Source: Micractinium sp. NFX-FRZ
Lineage: Eukaryota; Chlorophyta; Trebouxiophyceae; Chlorellales; Chlorellaceae
Direction of reading: 5' to 3'
Length of the DNA stretch: 64,000 nucleotides
Assembly: GCA_029339195.1 (NCBI GenBank)
Contig: JAPTJF010000319.1
Span: 1-64,000, forward strand
The notes below the pieces were generated by a model, which worked only from the letters and a program-made list of their open reading frames with translations, was not told the DNA's origin and made no database searches. This document shows positions 24,100 to 35,744 of this stretch, piece by piece. Numbering within the stretch: position 1 is the stretch's first letter; every line of letters starts with the position of its first letter. The position numbers were made by a program, and so were the translations under genes.

Positions 24100-24363
24100 G
24101 CGGGGCGGGGGGGGATGCAGCTGAGCGGAGCCAGTGCTCCCGCTTGCGCCCACCACCTTTCAACCCACCAACACTCATCTTTCTGGCAGGCATGACAGGC
24201 AGGTGCACTATTGTGGCAACACATGTGCAACTTGCACAGCCATACATGGGTGGAACAGAGGACAGTGCTCAGGAGAGGGGCAAGTGGCAGCATGGTACAG
24301 AGAGAGTGCACACAGTGGGGCAGGCCGGGGGATCGCCACAGCGCCCCCCGCAGGTGCTGCACG

Positions 24364-27300
24364 CTAGAGCGGCGCCGCTGCGGGAGGCCGCGGCTGCTTG
24401 GGCTGCTGCTGCTGCTGCTGGTGCCCCACTCGCTGGTACATCAAAATGTAGCCGTGGTCTGCGGGGTAGGGAGTGGTGGGCAGGGGAGGGAGGGAAGAGC
24501 CAAATGTGGTTGCATTGAAGGCATGGCGGCGGGAGGGCAGTGCTGGATAGCTGTGGCGCAGCACAGCCAGCAATTCAGGTCCTGCACATGCCTCGCCCAC
24601 ACAACTGCGCCCCCGCGCATGCGAAGCAACGTTCCGACCCCGCCCGCATCCAGTCACCCACCCACCCACCTGCGTGCGGCCCCTGCTGGTCCTCCCGCAT
24701 CGGGTGCCAGTCCTGCGTGTGCCCAAACACGCTCTGCACCTGCACACACGCAGGGCAGCGCGCAGGGGCAACACACAAAAATCAGAAGCGTGTTGGAGGA
24801 CTTTGCAGGCCGGGTGGCAAAATGCAGCTCCTTTGCCTGGCAGCGTTGTGCCCGCCAGGCAGGCACACCACCTGCGCTGGCAGAAGCTGCACCCACTGCC
24901 CACCAGTGCATTCACAGCAGCAGACGCACACGATTCGAGAATCGGCCCTCCAACCGCCTGTGACCTGCAGCCGCCCTGCCCGCCCCACGACCGCACCCCC
25001 CCACACACACCTGGCTGTCGGTGATGGCGTTGACCTGCTCGTCGTCAAAGCACACCCACTGGCCGCTGGGGGTGCGCACCAGCGCCACGTAATGGCCTGC
25101 AGAGAGGAGAGGGGCGGGCGGGCAAAGGGAGAGGTAGTGAGGAGGGTGAGGCGGGGAGGCGTGGGCAGATAGGGGAGGCGAGTGCGAGTAATGACTGCCC
25201 AGGCATGCTGCCCAAGCAAGCAGTGGGATGTGGTGGGGGGCCATGCATGGGCACAGCTCCTGGCCGGGTGACCAGTCCGCTGCGCTCCCCCATGCTTTGC
25301 ACTCGCCCCCTGCACTGCCCCGGCCCTCCCCCCACCGTGGTTTGGGTGCGCCCCCATGTGCACCACCACCGCAAACAGCTCGTAAGGGGAGTCTGCGGTA
25401 GGGGGGGCAGGGCAGGGAGGGGAGGGGGGTGTTGTGTGATGTGGAGAATATCTCGCATGAAGGTGGATGTGAGGGGAGGAGCGTGAAGGCGGTGCGTCTG
25501 GGTCTAACCAAGTGGGCTGGCATGAAGGGGACACATGCCCCCGCACCCAGCGTGGAAGTTCACCTCCTTCCACAAACTCGGGCATCATCAACCGCCCCAT
25601 CTCTGCTCCCGAACCTTGCTGCCCAGCCACCCCCTTCCCTGTAGACCTGGTCCCTCCCCTGCTCGCTGCCTGCATCAAACAGTCCGCCCACCCCACCCAC
25701 CCGCGTCTGGGCAGTCGTCCGTGGTGTTGATCATTTTGAGCTCCCAGGGGAAGGTCACGCGGTGCATCAGCTTCTTCAGCCTGCCAGGGGGAAAGGCGGT
25801 AAGGGAGCGGGAGACCGTGAGTGAGAACATGGCGGGGTGAGTGCATTGCGGTTAGATGGAGGCAGGCTTGAGGGCTGGCTAGCGTGCTGAATCACCTCCA
25901 CAGCCCTGCTCACTCATTCTGTGGCGCCTACCCTGATTCCACCCTGTTCAAACCCATATTTTTCCTGCCTCCTATCCAGCCATCCCCACTCACCGCCCCA
26001 TGCTCTCAATGTACTTGAACCGCTTGAGGTGCAGGCACAGCACCGGCGGCAGCTGCGCCAGCCGCATGCGCTTCTGCAGGGCGCCGGGTGGGGCGCGCAG
26101 GAGGGAGCCCAGGACAGGTGGGGTGCATGTTGGTCACACCGCTTGCATCGCCCGCCTGTAGGGCACTCAAAGGCAGGGCGGCAGGATGCGGCCACAAGCC
26201 TCCAACCCCCCCAGCCTCCGGGCAGCCCTCTCCCTCTGCCCCTCTACACATCTGACACATCGCAGCCTGCGCCGCCACCCCTCCCTTGTTGCCCCGAATG
26301 CCTCCTGCAGGCAGCCACACTCGCCATCCCACTTCTGCACGCCACACCCCCCTACACACAGCCCTCCCCCTCTCCCTCCCCCGCCACCCCGCTCCCCCGC
26401 ACCTGCGCCTCCTGCAGGCACCCGCACTTGTCGCAGTGGAACTTGTCCTCCGCTGCCAGCGTCTCTGTGGTGCTGCAGCAATGGGGGTGAGCGGGTGTGT
26501 GGTTGTGTGATTGAGGGTGTCAGGGGTTGGTGGCAGGGGGCAGGGCACTGGGTGGAAGAGGGTTGGGAAGTAGGGAGACGGTTCAAACTTGTCTTTGATG
26601 CCAGCGTCTCACGGAGCTGCCAGCGGGGGTGGCAGGGCAGGGTGGGACGGTGGGGCCGGCGCGGTAGCAGGGGCGCAAGGCAGGCGCGCAACCGCGGATG
26701 AAGCTGTGACAAGTCGGGGTTGAGCAGTATTGGGACAAGGGTGGCGAGAGCCCGCACCAGCACCAGCACCAGCAGCGCCCACCGCTGCCAGCCCTTCAAA
26801 TCTTTGAGCCCTTGCCCCGCTGCTCACCTGAAGTTGCGCAGGCACGAGGTGAGGCTGCAGTTCTGGTCAATCTCCAGGCTGAGGTCATAAAAGTCCTCCT
26901 CACGGCTGCTCACTACAGGGAGGGGGGGAGACATTGGGGGGCAGGGGCGGTGGCAGGTGGGGTGGTTGAGGGTCCATGTGTGGGTTGGGCAAGAGAGGTT
27001 GGGCAGAAGGGTCGCGTGCGCGGGGCGGCAGTGTCGGAGGTTGACATGCTTGTCACACAGGATTCACAAAGCAGGGGATGCCTCATGCAGGATGGCTGGG
27101 AAGCACTGGATCCTGCAGCAGCGCCAGCCGCCGCGCACCCGTCTCGCACTGCAGGCACCGCGTCTCGTTCACCAGCTTGCCCTGCGGGGCAGGGGGAAGG
27201 GGGAAGGACGGTGTGTGCTGGTGGCAACGGCAGTGGTGGCAGAGGAGGTGGGGCACCTGCTCGGCAGCCTGCGTTGCACCAGCAGCCGGGGCCGCGTGCC

Positions 27301-28850
27301 ACTCCGGGCAGTGCCCTCTCAACTTCTTCGCACCGCGCCCAGCGCCAGGCCCCTGCACCACCACTGCTCCTCTCGCCACCCCACCACACCCCTGCACCCA
27401 CCCAGGCACCCCACCCGCCCCACCGCACCTGGAACAAGTCGTGCACCCATGTGCGCACGGGGCGGTTGCGCACCGCCGCCGCCTTGGCCGCCGCCGCGCT
27501 CAGCAGCTGCAGGCTGGGCGAGCGTGCGCAGGCCGCTGCTTGCGCCGCCGCCTTTGTTGGGCTGCGCATCTTGGTGGGGCTGCTGGCCCGGCTGCTGCCC
27601 CGGCTGCTGGCGCGGGAGGGGTCTCGGGAGGCGCGGCGGGCTGCTGTCTGTGCCGCCCGCTCCTCCTTTTCCAGCACCTCGGCGATGTCGTTCAGCAGCC
27701 AGTTCAAAAACTCGTGGGCGTCCTGCTGGGGCGGTGGGGGGTGGTGACAGGGAACAGTATACACATCTCAGGGGCGAGGTTTGTTGTGTGTGTCTGGGGG
27801 GGTGTTGTGTGTGTGGGGGTGGGGTGGGGTGGGGTGGAGAAACGCAGCACAGGACGGCTGGGGAAACACACGGGCAAAGGGGTGGGGCCCGATCAAGCAC
27901 TGCGCCCCGCTCTACCCGCCCCGCCGCGCTCACATCTTGTTCAATTCACCGCTCAGCCCCACCCCAAGGGGGCCCGGCCAGCCTCAAGTCCTTCCCGCCC
28001 TCCCCACCCAGCCACCTACCTGGTGCATGTAGCTGCTGAACAGCGCATTCTCCGACTTGACGCGGCTCACAAAGGGGCGGGGGGACACAAAGCCGCACTT
28101 CTTCTTCTGCCCGCTCACCTGCACCCGGGGGGGAAGGCAGGCAGGCAGGCAGGGAGGGGGCCAGTGGGAGGAAGCGGAGAGGGGGCAGTATCACATCGAT
28201 GCTTCGCTATGCAGCACCCCGATCCATGGGCATTGGCGCCGCGTGTCGCACCCACCACGGCCCACCCACCATGCATCCCCACCTGCACAAACACCGTAGC
28301 AGTCAGCACGTGAGCGGAGAGCGGCCCACACGCCCTCAGAAGTGCAGGCAGTAAGAGCAAGTGCACCGTCCCAACCCGCCCACGCCCCCACGCATCACCC
28401 CCCCACCTGCACAAACAGGTCTGCCAGGCTGGTCAGCATATTCTCGGGCGGCGGCTGCTTGGACAGCCGCGCCGCCTGCAGCCGCGCAGCATACTGCAGC
28501 ACCTGCTCCCTGCAGGCGCAGCCAGAGCGTGGGCGCAGAGCGGCAGGGAGGCGGGCGGGAGGCTGGTGAGAGCGGCCGAATGCGCAGGGTAGATGACAAG
28601 CCGCACTGCCTGGCATGCGCGGCCCCTCCGGCCTCCACACGACTCGTGTCAAGTTGCCCCAGCAAAGCTCAGACACCTTGCCACCCACCGACCCGCTTCC
28701 ACCGGCTCACCGGAAGGGGCGGCAGAAGTAGAGCGTCTGCAGCACGGAGTTGCAATAGCAGGTGTTGCCAAAGTTCTCCAGGCCAAAGTAGTGCTCGTCA
28801 TCTGGTAGCTCCTGGATGGTCTTGTCAGGCTTGCTGCCAGTGGCGCCCAT
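24364..28850 (-). CDS. USP12/USP46-type ubiquitin carboxyl-terminal hydrolase
   Basis: Exons: 28850-28711, 28509-28407, 28118-28020, 27725-27429, 27181-27139, 26912-26828, 26472-26403, 26073-25994, 25780-25701, 25392-25336, 25096-25011, 24739-24670, 24458-24364. The protein has 434 residues. It is a cysteine protease that removes ubiquitin. The Cys box is [20 protein letters not shown] with nucleophile Cys31; the His box is NHGHYVALV with His353, followed by FDDEQV and YILMYQ. A zinc ribbon is formed by C222, C225 (RCLQC) and C269, C272 (HCDKC). Wording throughout follows animal USP12/USP46 ([35 protein letters not shown]). Animal relatives need WDR48 as activator. The N-terminus [10 protein letters not shown] fits an N-myristoylation site. 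An Arg/Ser-rich insert lies after [18 protein letters not shown] sequence in exon 4, and a Gln run sits at the C-terminus. Confidence 0.93.
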
Positions 28851-29442
28851 TGGGGGGGAGGGGCGGGCTGTGCCGACGGGGCGGCGGCGGCGGCGGCGGC
28901 GGTGACAGGGGCCTGGCTGGGAGGACTGCCCGCTGCACGTGGGCTGTGTCTTGGCACTGCCGATGCTCCAGAAAGAGCTGGCCTTGCAGGGAGGCCTTGC
29001 AGACCTTTACCAGGCGAGTTGGCTGATCGACGCAGAGCAGGAGGAACCCGTAGGGTGCTTGGTCTACTTTTATGGCTGCCGATCCTCGTTGTATGTTTTT
29101 TAAGGGCCGAAAGCAAGCCGAAAGGCGGCGCAAGACGGATTCGCGTGTCGGTGCTCGGCAGGTGGGGTGCTAAGGAGCTGTGCCCAGTGCCTGATTACCC
29201 TTACGTGCGAGCGCAAGCGATCCAGGGCACGATGAGGGCAATGTTTCGCACCCCTTCCAGCGGGACCGCCAGCGTGGCCGAAAGCCTGTTTGCGCCCCCG
29301 CCCCCTAAAGCCACGATCGTCCCGAGCCACGCCACAATAGCTGCTTGTCACTGCCACAGCTTGGCGCATTGTGGCCTTGGAGCTCGCTTATCGGAACACT
29401 CCGTCCGCGCCTCGCTGCACGCAGCCGCTTTGGTCCCCAAGC
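28851..29442. other. Divergent promoter region, USP / GRXS16
   Basis: This 592-nt gap separates two start codons pointing away from each other, so it must hold both promoters and 5' leaders. No coding similarity was found. A t-rich stretch lies near 29090-29100. Confidence 0.55.
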
Positions 29443-32400
29443 ATGCATTCCCTGACTCTCCGTGCGCCCCTGGGCTGCGGCCCCGCGGCGCGCCAGCACA
29501 TGGCCGGCCCCTCTGCCGCCACCGCTGCTGCTGCCAGCCCACCGCCACGCGTCGCCGCCAGCCGGCGTGCCGCAGCCTTGCGCCGTGTGGCCGCGGCCGC
29601 TGAGGCCAGCAGCAGCGACGCCCCTGCTGCCGAGCTGCAGTCTTTCAGCACCACCGCGCCTCTGCGCGTGCGGGGCATGGACGGCAAGCTGGCTGAGGTG
29701 AGTGCTGAGGTGGGACCGGAAACAACGACATGCATGGCGCCGTGGCAGGCCACAGCAGGTTGCACATCAGGCGATGTACCACCTGGCAGGCGGTTCATGT
29801 GGCATCACAACAATCTCTTGATGGCTTCTGACAGCTGTTTGCGGCCTTGCTTGACCGCGCTATCCCGCCGGCCTTCCTGCCTGTCCACACATTGCCGCCC
29901 CGCCTGCGCTCTCCCCTGCCACTCCCCCTCTTCCCCTGCAGCTGCCCGGCGTGGCAGGCGTGTACGCCGTGTACAACTCCACGGGCACGCTGCACTACCT
30001 GGGCATCTCGCGCAAGGTGGGGTGGGGCGGTGGGATGCTGGGCGGGAGGGGGCCTGGGTCCAGAGCGCGTGTGTGTGTGTGTGTGTGTGCAGGAGGAGAC
30101 GGCAGGCGAGAAGGGAAGTGCTGAAGGCGGCGGAGTAAGGGGTCATGATCCAACACCACTACAGTCTGCCTCTACAGGCTGCCTCAATGGCCCACTGCCC
30201 TCTCCTCCTCCTGTTCATGACGCCTCGCCCTGCCCCGCCCTGCAGATTGCTGTGAGCATGGCAACGCACGCTGAGGCGCTGCCCGAGGAGCTGGTGCACT
30301 CGGTCAAGGTGGGCGGCCCGGAGCTGGCACGTTGGGCGGCTGGCAGGGTGGTGGCTTGATGGGCGGGGCCAGCCAAGCAGTCGAGTGCACCTTCCTGCGG
30401 CGCCACCCATGCGTGAACAATGCTGCGCTGCAGACTCAACTGCCTGGCGTTGGTGAGCCCGTCCTGCCTTGCCCGCTGTGCCTGCTGTGCCTGCTGTGCC
30501 TGCTGCAGGTGCTGGAGCTGCCAGAGGCGGGCAAGGAGGAGCTGCAGGCGGCGTGGAAGCAGTGGATGCAGGAGGCGGGTGCGTGTGTTGTTTGTAAAAC
30601 GCTGGTGCAGCCTGCCCGGGTGGCCTGAGTGCCGCATAAGGCAAGCACAGCATTGCCTGATGGGCTGGGGCTGCGCGGCACCGCGCTTCGTGGCCACATG
30701 CATGATAGTCTACTTGCCTGGTTGTCACACGTGACAGCAGCTGCATCCTGCTCTGTATGCCCTCTTCAACTAGAGCCGCCGCCTTGCTTTGCCCACATGG
30801 TTGCAGTGGCCGAGACCGGCGCTGTCCCTCCCGGCAACGCCCCAGGCCAGACCCTCTGGCAGCAGCGTAGGTATGCTGCGCCGCCAGTCGGCTAGCACCT
30901 TTACTGGAAGCACCCCTGCCGTGTTGCATGTCTTGCATGTATACCGCAACTGCTGCGTGCTCCGCTTGCCGCCTGTCCCTGCCTCCCTGCCTCCCTGCCT
31001 CCACATTTACCACGCCCTCCCCCTGCCCCTCCTTCCAGGCCCCGCCAGTCCAAGCCCGAGATCCGCCTGACCCCGGGCAAGGGGGTGCAGGACCTGACCT
31101 GCTCCGTGGAGGACCTGATCGACCAGGTGGTCAAGGGGTGCAAGGTGAGCGGGGTGCTGGGGGTGGGGCGGGCGTGGAGCGTTTTCTCGGGTGTGATGAG
31201 GGCATGGAAAGTGGCTGGTCAAAGGGCTGCACGGTTTGGGGGTGTGTGGGGGAGGTGCATGGGCCTGGCATGTAGGGCTGAGTTTTTTTGGGGGGGCAGG
31301 GAGGTTGTGGCACGGGGCCAGTAGCAACCGTGCTCTCCAGGCTGCTGCTCCACCCCAGGGCGGGGCTGCCACCAGGGCCTCGGCATGCTCCCGCATTCCA
31401 CACCCTCCTTGCCTGCCACTTCCCCCTGCCGCAGGTGGTGGCTTTTGTGAAGGGCACCCGCACGGCACCCCAGTGCGGCTTCTCGCATCAAGTGCTGACC
31501 ATCCTCACAGAGGTGAGCTTGTTACGCTTGTTAGGCGGCCTATCGGGAGTAGGGCCGGGTGGGTGGGGGTGGTGTGGGGTTTAACGTTCAGGGGGTTGTG
31601 GACTGGATGAGAAGCACAACCTTCAAGGCACCTGCTTTCTCTCAGCCAACCGGGATGTCAGCCCTGACCCTGACTGACCCATAACTGCAGTGTGGCGCCG
31701 CCTTTGGGGTGGCCAACGTGCCTTCTTGCTACTAAAACGTAGCACACCCTGCCCCTGCCCGACCAATCTGACTTTGCACCGGCCCCCCGCAGTCTGCCGC
31801 CGACTTTGAGGTGGTCAACGTGCTGGACGAGATCTACAACCCGGGGCTGAGGGAGGCCATCAAAAACTACTCGGCCTGGCCCACCATCCCGCAGGCACGC
31901 GTGGGGGTGGGGTGGAAGGGGGCAGGGGAAGGAGGTTTCTTGCGGGACTGTGCAAGGGGGTGCTGCCTGCAAGGTGCGCAGGACCGAAAGGAAGCCCCAG
32001 GTTGCATCAGGGAGCCCTTCCCTGCGGTGCTGCTTTCCCGTGTTGACCTGTGGTGATGCCGTGGCCATTCACCACCGGCGCTGCCGATAGCCACCCCTAC
32101 ACACACTAGAGCGCCAACACACTGCGCCCCTCCCCCTTGCCCCCGCTTCAGGTGTACGTGAACGGCGAGTTTGTGGGCGGCGCCGACATCGTCAACCAGA
32201 TGCACGGCAGCGGTGAGTGGGTCCTTACAGGGCAGGGTGCTCATGTGGGCTTGACTTGGGGTTTTACACGCTCTGCGGTACTACACGTACCGGGGGTACA
32301 TACAATCAATGAATGAAAGCATGCACGCCACAGGCGAAGACAAAGCAGGAAGCTCATGTGGGGTGCTGGTGCCTGCCGGTCTCCCTTGCTGCCGTGCTGT

Positions 32401-32559
32401 GGCAGTGCGTGCCTCCCGGCCTGCTGCCATGCTTTGGCACCATGTGCCTCCTGCCAACATGGCCACCCTCTTGCGGCTTCTCACATGACCCTGCACCTGC
32501 CCTCACCTGCAGGCGAGCTGAAGAAGGTGCTGCAAGAGGCGGGGGCGGTGCGGGCGTGA
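29443..32559 (+). CDS. GRXS16: Chloroplast monothiol glutaredoxin with N-terminal GIY-YIG domain
   Basis: Exons: 29443-29697, 29942-30016, 30246-30308, 30509-30578, 30807-30870, 31039-31144, 31435-31512, 31793-31894, 32152-32212, 32513-32559. The protein has 306 residues, close to plant GRXS16. A Ser/Ala/Arg-rich N-terminus of about 60 residues is a likely chloroplast transit peptide. The GIY-YIG-like fold follows: [18 protein letters not shown], about residues 89-110. The glutaredoxin domain has the class-defining CGFS (Cys225) in [10 protein letters not shown], and [36 protein letters not shown] and DIVNQM. CGFS glutaredoxins bind a [2Fe-2S] cluster with glutathione and take part in chloroplast Fe-S transfer; the plant N-terminal domain is reported to be a nuclease. 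The intron after WPTIPQ appears to start with GC. No Cys occurs in the mature N-terminal domain. Confidence 0.94.
30069..30088. repeat. (GT)10 microsatellite in a GRXS16 intron
   Basis: Ten perfect GT units inside the intron 30017-30245 of the glutaredoxin gene. Each unit is a potential weak donor sequence, but the real donor (AAG/GTGGGG) is upstream. Confidence 0.85.
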
Positions 32560-32975
32560 ATGCAGCACAACAGGCAGCGGGCGGCATGCACATCAGCACG
32601 CGCCTCCGGCTTGTTTTCCTTCCTTGTCATCTGCTTCTGAATTGCACAGTGCCTCTGGCATCGTTTTGCAAGTGGAACACACGAAAGAGGCATGGCACAA
32701 GCTATGGGTGCATGGACAGCAAAGCAAAGCTGCCAGGCGGTTGGTTGCGCCAGCCTGGCCTGACTTGGCCTGGCGTGGACCTGGCCCCAGGGTAACACAT
32801 GTTCAAATTTCTAAGCCCAAGCCACGACTATGTGATGCTGGCAACAACAGAAAGAATGGCGGCAAGGAGAGGTCGAGATGGGGGTGTGCTGTTTGGCGCA
32901 CAGCAAACGCGCATGAGACAAAGAGGAATGCCGTTTGTGTTTTACGCCAGTCTCAGAAAAGGCATACGCTGGCCA
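32560..32975. other. Convergent intergenic region, GRXS16 / F-box gene
   Basis: The 3' flanks of two genes face each other across 416 nt. No TGTAA motif was found on either strand in this gap, and no coding feature. Confidence 0.5.
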
Positions 32976-35744
32976 TCACCAGTAATCGGGTTGGGGGATG
33001 TGTGGCAGGCTGTTGAACAGGTGCATGAGCACTTTGGGCGAGCTGCATCGCCTCCAGGGCAAGAGCAACCATTCTAGGTGTGGGAGGTGCATAAGAATGT
33101 TGTCTACGTCAGAGAGCTTTATTGTGATGGTGGCCTCATTGCCAGTCATCTCCAGCAGCCGCAGCTTGTGGGCACCCACCAGCGCGGGTGGGATGCACGT
33201 TAATGCGTCGCCAAAGAGGCGCAACTCCTCAAGGCCTGTGGGGAGGACATTTGCAAGTACATGCAAAGGGCGGGTGATTGCGAGGGAGGTGACATGCTTG
33301 TTTGCAGCATAGCGTATGCTGTAGGGACATATACCCGCATGAGTGGGCCCTAATGCAATACGGAACTTGTTGGACAACGCCAGCGTGGTGGGGCTGCTCA
33401 CCCGCGAGGTACGGCCCTGAGGGGAGCTTGATGGGATACACCCTTGGATTCGGGAGGCCACATACCACCGCCTCATAATTAGGGTGCCTCCGGGACTTGA
33501 GGTGGAGCTGCCTCAGGCCACGCAGGTTGGACAACCACCTCAGCAGGGAAGACAGGCTGCCATCCATCCAAGCACTGGCAGCGCGCTGGCCATCGGGCTG
33601 ACTGTTGTCGCTATGTGTGATGCCCTCGCTGCCAATCTCGCTACTGCTGCCACCGCTGCTGCCTGCCGCCTCTTCTAAATCAGGGAGGTCAAAGTGTTCC
33701 GTCTCCAGTGCTAGAGAGCACAGCGCTGGCAGAGCTGCATCCTCCAAGCACACAGCGTTGTCCTTCACCTCCAGGGTGTGCAGCTGTGGCAGCGTGACAC
33801 GTTGTAGGTGCACCGCTGGCATGTTGCGCTTCCCGCCTTGGAAGCGCAGCTCACGCAGCTCTGGCAGAGCGGACCGCTCCAGGCGCAGCCCGGCTCCACC
33901 GTTGCAGCGTTCTAGGTGCAGCGAGCAAAGTGCGGGCAGGTCTGCATTCGTCAGCTGCACGCTCGCGCAGTCCTTCAGCCTCATGGTGCGCAGTGCAGGC
34001 ATGTGAGAGCTGTCCAGGCAGAGGTTGCCAAGCTGCTCTCCGTAGAGTGTGCGCAGCCGGGGCATCGCCCGGCCTGAAAGGTCCACCCCCTTGCAGCTCC
34101 GCATGTCAAGCTCTTGCACCTCTGCCAGCCGCGCACAGCCCAGCATGGCTGCAACTGCCATGTCACCAGCAATGCTGAGGCTGTCAAGTGGCCTCCCGCC
34201 GGGCACCACCGCTTCAATCAGTTGCTCTGTCTCCTGCACCTCCATCAAGTGCAGCAGCTGCAGCTTGGCGCCACCCTCGCCAAGCGTGAGGCTGCAGAGC
34301 TGCATGACTGCCCCAAACTCCTACACACCAATAGGGAATGGCACATGGCAAAGGCTGGGTTGCTTTATCAGTATGCAACACTTGTGGAGCTGAAGTGTTG
34401 GAGGCAAACAGGGGCACCATCCTCCCGACAGGCGCCACCCATGCCATTGAGCCGAGCCGGGGTGGCGCCATTCCTGCTGAGCCAAACAGAGACGGGCCCC
34501 AAAGTGTGCGCACCTGGATTCTGAAACAGTCATTTGCGCGGACAGGCAGCGAAGGGAAGCGAGAGCTTAAGCTGAAAGACTGCAGGTTGGCAAACGCTGC
34601 TGGTGAGGGCCAGCATGTGGGGCCATCAGCTAAGGCTCGTGCCTGCGCTGACAGCGTGGTCGACTGTGACAGCGCCAGGTGCTGCAGCTGCGTGAGGCAT
34701 GTGAGGCTGAAAGGAGCCAGACACAAGTGGTCCTCAGTGCACGATAGGCTGAGCGACGTGAGCTGGCTCAGCAACACGACGACTTCCAGCAGCTGAGGCG
34801 GGATGCTAGTCAGGCTGAGAGTCAGGCTACCCAGAGTTGGGTGCCGTCGCAGAGCAGCCGCCAAGTTGCCCGCCACCGCTGCAGGAAGCTGTTGTGAAAT
34901 GCTCAACGCCAAGATGTTAAGAGCTGGCAGCTGGCAAAGGGCGGGGCCCAATCTGTCTCCCAGGTCTTGAGGCAGACGTGAACTGCTGAGTTCCAAGCTG
35001 CTTAGCCCCGACAGGCGGGGCACAGCCCGTATTGCCGCGTCTAAGGTGGCACACGACGTATAGCTGAGTGACATGCAACTCAGGGAGCGCAGCTGTGTAA
35101 GCTTTGCTAGCGTGCCCTCTGCGCGTGCCGGCAGCTCGCCGCTACCCAGCTGCAGGCGTGTCACGGAGGTTAGGCTGGGCAGTGCCTGCACTATCGCCTC
35201 TGACAGCTGCTGTGAGTAATCAAGTGTCAGCTCTGCCAGGGCTGCTGGCTGCCTCACAAAGTAGGAAAGGGCTGCCTCCGCAACCGCGCCCTCTTCCGGC
35301 TGGCCTGCACTGCTGCCGGCGCATTGCACAGAGAGTGAGGTCACCAGGCTGCCCACACGCTGCAACAGCCGCAGCGCTGCGGCTTGCCGCTCTTCCTGAG
35401 GGCGCGTATACCACTGCTCCACTCTGAAAGTTCGCCACAGCGAGGGCTCCGCCCAGAAGGTGCGCTGCCAGCGCTTGCTCACCAGAGTCACCGAGCCCCT
35501 GCATCGGGGAGGGAGCAGCCACGTGAGGCCGCTGCCTTTGGCCCGCCAGCCCCGCAGATGGAATCAACAGTAGCAGAGCAGGAGGGCATATTTGAACAGC
35601 ACAGCGCGGTTTCACGGCAGCGCTGGCGCAGCGCGGCACCCGCGGCCGCCCTTACCCGCAATTGCGGCCCGCCAGCCCCAGCACACGCCCCAGCAGCGCG
35701 TCGGGCAGAGCCTCGATTGTGGTGGCGGCCCGCAATGTCGGCAT
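32976..35744 (-). CDS. F-box protein with leucine-rich repeats
   Basis: Exons: 35744-35656, 35498-34514, 34320-33466, 33416-32976. The protein has 789 residues. The N-terminus ATTIEALPDALLGRVLGLAG, continuing across the first intron into VTLVSKRWQRTFWAEPSLWR, is an F-box, which docks on Skp1 in SCF ubiquitin ligases. The rest consists of irregular leucine-rich repeats of the type L-x-x-L-x-L-x-x-x-x-L (for example RTMRLKDC, LRELRFQG, LEELRLFGDALTCIPPAL), which select the substrate. Hence the likely role is substrate receptor of an SCF E3 ligase; the substrate is unknown. The last intron (33465-33417) is only 49 nt but has GTATGT and ctcccctcag, and restores the LRR frame. Acceptor tag at 34323-34321 is less standard than the others. 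Confidence 0.87.
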
